From: Ancylomarina sp. 16SWW S1-10-2
GTDB taxonomy: Bacteria; Bacteroidota; Bacteroidia; Bacteroidales; Marinifilaceae
Length of the DNA: 64,000 nt
NCBI RefSeq assembly: GCF_009669305.1
Contig: NZ_SADB01000009.1
Span: 62,001-126,000 of the forward strand
Direction: 5' to 3'
The notes beneath the pieces were generated by a model. That model worked only from the letters and a program-made list of their open reading frames with translations, did not search any database and was not told the DNA's origin. Position numbers and translations under genes: made by a program. The number at the start of each line of letters is the position of its first letter. Within the stretch, counting starts at the first letter, position 1. This document shows positions 60,889-64,000 of the stretch, piece after piece.

Positions 60889-61884
60889 TTATTTCCTTTT
60901 TTCTCCGAAACGTTTAGGTTTACTAGATATATTAATAAGTGGTACAAATGCATTCATAATTAGAATAGCGAATGATACCCCTTCTGGATAAGCTCCGAAT
61001 ACACGAATCACAACAGTTAGGAGACCAATTCCAATACCGTAGATCAATTTACCCTTATTCGACATTGGTGAAGTCACGTAGTCGGTAGCCATGAATATGG
61101 CTCCTAGTAATAAACCTCCTGATAAAATATGAAATGCAGGACCTGCATAAGCTTCTGGGTTAGCCATGTTAAGAATACCCGAGAATATGGCTACTGTTGC
61201 AATAATTGCTACAGGAATGTGCCAAGAAATAATTTTTTTAACTAACATGTAGATTAGTCCAAGAACAAGTGCTGCTCCTGCAACCTCACCCAATGAACCA
61301 CCTGTGCTTCCAAGAAACATATCCATTTTTGATGGAAGTTGAGCCATCAAATCAGTTAAAGAATCTCCCTTGTTTAAGCCTTCTTTGATTATTGCAAGTG
61401 GTGTTGCAGCTGTTTCGGCATCTATATAGGATGTATTAAATCCTAAAGCCTTAGGCCAAGAAGTCATTTGAACAGGGAAGGAGATTAATAGGAAAACACG
61501 ACCTACTAGTGCAGGGTTAAAAAGATTATTTCCCAATCCTCCATAGGTCATTTTACCAATACCGATAGCAACTAAGGCTCCAATTATGATTATCCATATT
61601 GGCAGGTTAGCTGGCATATTAAATGCCAAAAGAATACCGGTTATTAAAGCTGAACCATCATTAATGGTAGGTTCTACTTTAAGTAAATATTTTTGAATTG
61701 AAAATTCAAAGAAATAACATGATGCAACGGCAGTAAGGGTAACAATAATGGAACCCAAACCAAAGTAATAGAAAGATAATAGAAGAGCCGGAAGCATCGC
61801 AAAAACCACACCATACATATTTTTTTGTATGGAATCTCCACTGTGTATGTGAGGAGATGGTGCGACAAGTACTTTGGTGTTCAT
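60889..61884 (-). CDS. rnfD: Rnf complex membrane subunit RnfD
   Basis: 331 residues with about nine helices. The covalent FMN site is in DAETAATPLAIIKEG; conserved GKMTYGGLGNNLFNPALVGRVFLLISFP and ATDYVTSPMSNKGKLIYGIGIGLLTVVIR are typical. Normally rnfC is directly upstream; here 458 bases with a broken four-helix-bundle gene separate them. Confidence 0.95.
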   Translation of the reverse strand: MNTKVLVAPSPHIHSGDSIQKNMYGVVFAMLPALLLSFYYFGLGSIIVTLTAVASCYFFEFSIQKYLLKVEPTINDGSALITGILLAFNMPANLPIWIIIIGALVAIGIGKMTYGGLGNNLFNPALVGRVFLLISFPVQMTSWPKALGFNTSYIDAETAATPLAIIKEGLNKGDSLTDLMAQLPSKMDMFLGSTGGSLGEVAGAALVLGLIYMLVKKIISWHIPVAIIATVAIFSGILNMANPEAYAGPAFHILSGGLLLGAIFMATDYVTSPMSNKGKLIYGIGIGLLTVVIRVFGAYPEGVSFAILIMNAFVPLINISSKPKRFGEKRK

Positions 61885-61944
61885 TTTTTTAGATATTAAT
61901 TAATTATATTTTTAATACTTAGAGTTAAAAGTATTTATAAGTTT

Positions 61945-62301
61945 TCATTTCAGTTTATTACTTATTGAAGTAAATATTGCAAGTAATTCAGATGCTTCTT
62001 TTATGACTGATTTTATTTCATTGTCATGAATCCAATTGAGATCATTGATTATTTCTAGCCAATAAACTGTTTCACTTGCTTCACTTTCCGAAATTTTGAT
62101 TTTATTCTTAAAATCAGCTTTACTTCTAGATCTATTTACTTCTCTATAGTTAGCCCCAATACTTGTTCCTTATTTAGTAATTTGATTTTTAATCACTCTA
62201 TTTTCAGGAGTGTTAGGTAAAGAAATAGATAATTTAATAATGCTTAGAGCAAATTTCTTTGTTCTATTTTCAAGCTGTTTACTAAATTCCTTATTTTCCA
62301 T
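61945..62301 (-). pseudogene. four-helix-bundle (S23-like) protein gene with in-frame stop
   Basis: On the minus strand ATG at 62301 opens a 118-codon frame to TGA at 61945. The text is that of the four helix bundle family (23S rRNA intervening sequence protein): NRVIKNQITK, then TAA, then GTSIGANYREVNRSRSKADF, then KISESEASETVYWLEII and a final helix. Family members have Ser at the position of the stop (…RSGTSIGANYRE…), so one base change (TCA to TAA) at codon 44 (62172-62170) explains it. It lies between rnfC and rnfD in the same direction. Alternatively a short protein is still made from each side; unlikely. Confidence 0.82.
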
Positions 62302-62342
62302 AACCTAACTTTAGGCACTTTAAACTTATAAACTTTAAGTAC

Positions 62343-63671
62343 TTATTTTCTAGCTCTTAAAATCTGACCAACTTTACCTTTTCCTAATCGGATGTAATCC
62401 AAAAGAGGTCGGTTTGCAGGACAAGTGAAACTACAAGAACCACACTCAATACAATCCATTACAGAATCTGATTCAAGTCTTTCGTAATTCTTTTTCTCAG
62501 CTAAAACCATTAATAAGTATGGTTCTAATCCCATAGGACAAACTGAAACACATTTACCACAACGGATGCATGCTTTAATATCTTTACGAGCAGTTTCTTC
62601 TTCAGCTAATAAAAGTAAGCCTGAACTACCTTTTGTTAAAGGCACATCAACACTAACTAGTGCTTTACCCATCATTGGACCCCCAGCTATAATTTTAGCT
62701 GTATCTTCTGGTAATCCACCAGAAGCTTCAATAATATCGTTAACAGGTGTACCTACTCTGAATTTCCAGTTCGAAGGATTCTTTAATGATTTACCAGTAA
62801 CTGTAGCTACTCGCTCGAATAAAGGTTTGTTTTTTTGAATAGCTTCGTATACGGCAAATGCTGATCCTACGTTTTGAACTACTGCTCCAACTTCAATTGG
62901 AAGAGCTCCAGAAGGAATCTCACGTTTTATAGTTGCTGCTATTAATTGTTTTTCACCACCTTGTGGGTATTGTGTCTTTAGTGGACAAATTTCAATTCCT
63001 GGATATTTTGATGAAATTTGAGTCATGTGAGCAATTGCGTCAGGCTTGTTACTCTCAATACCGATTATTGCTCTTTTAACATCAATAGCTTTCATCAAAA
63101 TTTGGATTCCCACCATAATTTCGTCAGCTTTTTCAAGCATTACTCTATGGTCAGAAGTCAAATAAGGCTCACACTCAACAGCGTTGATAATAAGAACATC
63201 AGCAACTTTTCCGGGAGGTAATGAAAGCTTCACATGAGCAGGGAAAGTTGCACCACCAAGTCCAACAATACCAGCTTCTCCAATATTTTTGATTATTTCT
63301 TCCTTGGTCTGAGTAATTTCAGTTACAAGGTCTTTACTTCTATCGATAGTCTCTAACCATTCATCACCATCAACTTTAATAATGATAGCTGTACGACGGA
63401 AACCTGTTGCATCCATCACATCATCTATCTTAAATACCGTTCCCGATACTGAAGAGTGAATGTTGGCAGATACAAATCCAGATGCTTTAGCTATAAGCTG
63501 ACCGACTTTAACTTCGTCACCTTTTTTAACGATAGCTTTAGCAGGTGCTCCAATATGTTGAGCAATTGGAATAGTTGCTATTTTAGGTATTGGCAATTCT
63601 TGGATTGCACTTTTTGCAGAAAGTTTATTTCCTTCTGGATGAATACCTCCTATTGAAAATGTTTTTAACAC
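62343..63671 (-). CDS. rnfC: Rnf complex iron-sulfur/flavin subunit RnfC
   Basis: 442 residues: an N-terminal RnfC barrel-sandwich part (about 1-130: GGIHPEGNKL), a NADH/FMN binding Rossmann-like part (GIVGLGGATFPAHVKLSLP, the glycine-rich loop) and two [4Fe-4S] sites near the C-terminus (CIRCGKCVSVCP and CIECGSCSFTCP). It oxidises or reduces NAD(H) on the cytoplasmic side. It is separated from rnfB by 126 bases. Confidence 0.96.
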   Translation of the reverse strand: MLKTFSIGGIHPEGNKLSAKSAIQELPIPKIATIPIAQHIGAPAKAIVKKGDEVKVGQLIAKASGFVSANIHSSVSGTVFKIDDVMDATGFRRTAIIIKVDGDEWLETIDRSKDLVTEITQTKEEIIKNIGEAGIVGLGGATFPAHVKLSLPPGKVADVLIINAVECEPYLTSDHRVMLEKADEIMVGIQILMKAIDVKRAIIGIESNKPDAIAHMTQISSKYPGIEICPLKTQYPQGGEKQLIAATIKREIPSGALPIEVGAVVQNVGSAFAVYEAIQKNKPLFERVATVTGKSLKNPSNWKFRVGTPVNDIIEASGGLPEDTAKIIAGGPMMGKALVSVDVPLTKGSSGLLLLAEEETARKDIKACIRCGKCVSVCPMGLEPYLLMVLAEKKNYERLESDSVMDCIECGSCSFTCPANRPLLDYIRLGKGKVGQILRARK

Positions 63672-63689
63672 TGATTGTCCTCCTTTTGT

Positions 63690-63797
63690 TTAGTTTCTAA
63701 GTGTCTTGAGTGCCTAGAGTATTTGTAAGTTTTACAGTTGCTTACATCTATAAGTATTTTTAAATACTTATAGGACTCTAAGTTCTTCGACTTAAAA
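63690..63797. repeat. intergenic palindromic remnant between rnfB and rnfC
   Basis: It contains CTAAGTGTCTTGAGTGCCTAG and the palindrome TAAGTATTTTTAAATACTTA (63753-63772). Similar words (AGTGCCTAAAG on the minus strand near 62310-62320, AAGTATTTATAAG near 61929) border the broken four-helix-bundle gene, which hints at a related insertion. Confidence 0.35.
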
Positions 63798-64000
63798 TTA
63801 TTTATTATCAGTTGTTTCGTTTTCTTTATTTTCACTGCTAACAGCAGTTTTAGCTACTGGTTTTGCAACAGGTTTAGCCGTTGCGGCAGCAGGTTTGTCA
63901 ACAGGTTTCTCTTTACGAGGTGGAAAGTTTAATTCCTGAATAGCACCTGTTGGGCAAACAATAACACATTTACGACATAACTTACACTTGTTATAATCGA
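63798..64000 (-). CDS. rnfB: Rnf complex ferredoxin subunit RnfB, C-terminal part
   Basis: The last 67 codons of the gene are visible; it continues beyond the window edge. The segment starts DYNKCKLCRKCVIVCPTGAIQEL, the second half of a 2[4Fe-4S] ferredoxin domain, then a linker of Ala/Lys/Pro/Val (DKPAAATAKPVAKPVAK) and ends ENKETTDNK-like before TAA at 63800-63798. The Ala-Pro-Lys tail is common in Bacteroidota RnfB. Its position at the head of rnfC-D-G-E-A fixes the identity. Confidence 0.9.
   Translation of the reverse strand, partial: DYNKCKLCRKCVIVCPTGAIQELNFPPRKEKPVDKPAAATAKPVAKPVAKTAVSSENKENETTDNK

Noticed and set aside
1-64000. tRNA and rRNA genes
   Set aside because: I read all long gaps on both strands and found no cloverleaf-like sequence or rRNA stretch; a dedicated scan could not be run.

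Overview
The window is AT-rich DNA from a member of the Bacteroidota, probably a marine, anaerobic or facultative member of the Bacteroidia (Marinifilaceae/Marinilabiliales-like; this placement is inference). The grounds are: several promoters of the Bacteroidota type (TAnnTTTG), abundant SPII lipoproteins (…SCDK, …ACS), a TamB-type protein, NhaD, a full Rnf complex, a one-piece sensor kinase with a C-terminal AraC domain, and MnmD as a separate protein.

Layout. 0-5 kb: secreted M64 peptidase, an apparently intact IS3-family element (1542-2936) with a programmed -1 frameshift, and an ECF sigma factor with a partner membrane protein. 5-19 kb: housekeeping genes (three peptidyl-prolyl isomerases, MnmD, MATE pump, DNA polymerase IV, a two-gene 5'-nucleotidase, CDF and EamA transporters, an XRE/S24 regulator, GlyA, TauE/SafE). 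19-31 kb: an ExbB-ExbD-TonB-type motor, NhaD, TamB, TsaD, a CYTH protein and a TPR protein with a degenerate peptidase domain. 31-39 kb: a Cache-PAS histidine kinase, a second ECF sigma operon, and a lipoprotein/PepSY pair.

38.9-43.7 kb is an accessory island. It holds a decayed gene fragment, an unrecognised helical protein, and directly downstream a symmetric array of degenerate repeats whose CATG cores are spaced exactly 20 bp apart and inverted about a CATGTTCAACATG centre. Next come unknown membrane proteins, one resembling the RipA octameric family, and a PD-(D/E)XK-like protein. Two of these modules end in copies of the same imperfect hairpin repeat (39 identical bases), which looks like a cassette or attC-like arrangement without an integrase in view.

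43.7-55.3 kb is a long minus-strand run of envelope genes: OmpA-like protein, lipoproteins, two paralogous DUF4412-like proteins, DUF3592, AIM24/TIGR00266, Yip1 and a collagen-like lipoprotein. It is preceded by a free-standing AraC domain and a TPR hybrid sensor kinase carrying the same kind of AraC domain, which are the obvious candidates for its control.

59-64 kb is the rnf operon (rnfB partial, C, D, G, E, A), coding for the ion-pumping ferredoxin:NAD oxidoreductase. A four-helix-bundle (S23-like) gene broken by one nonsense codon sits between rnfC and rnfD. Together with NhaD and the CDF and MATE transporters, the gene set suggests a sodium/proton-cycling envelope.
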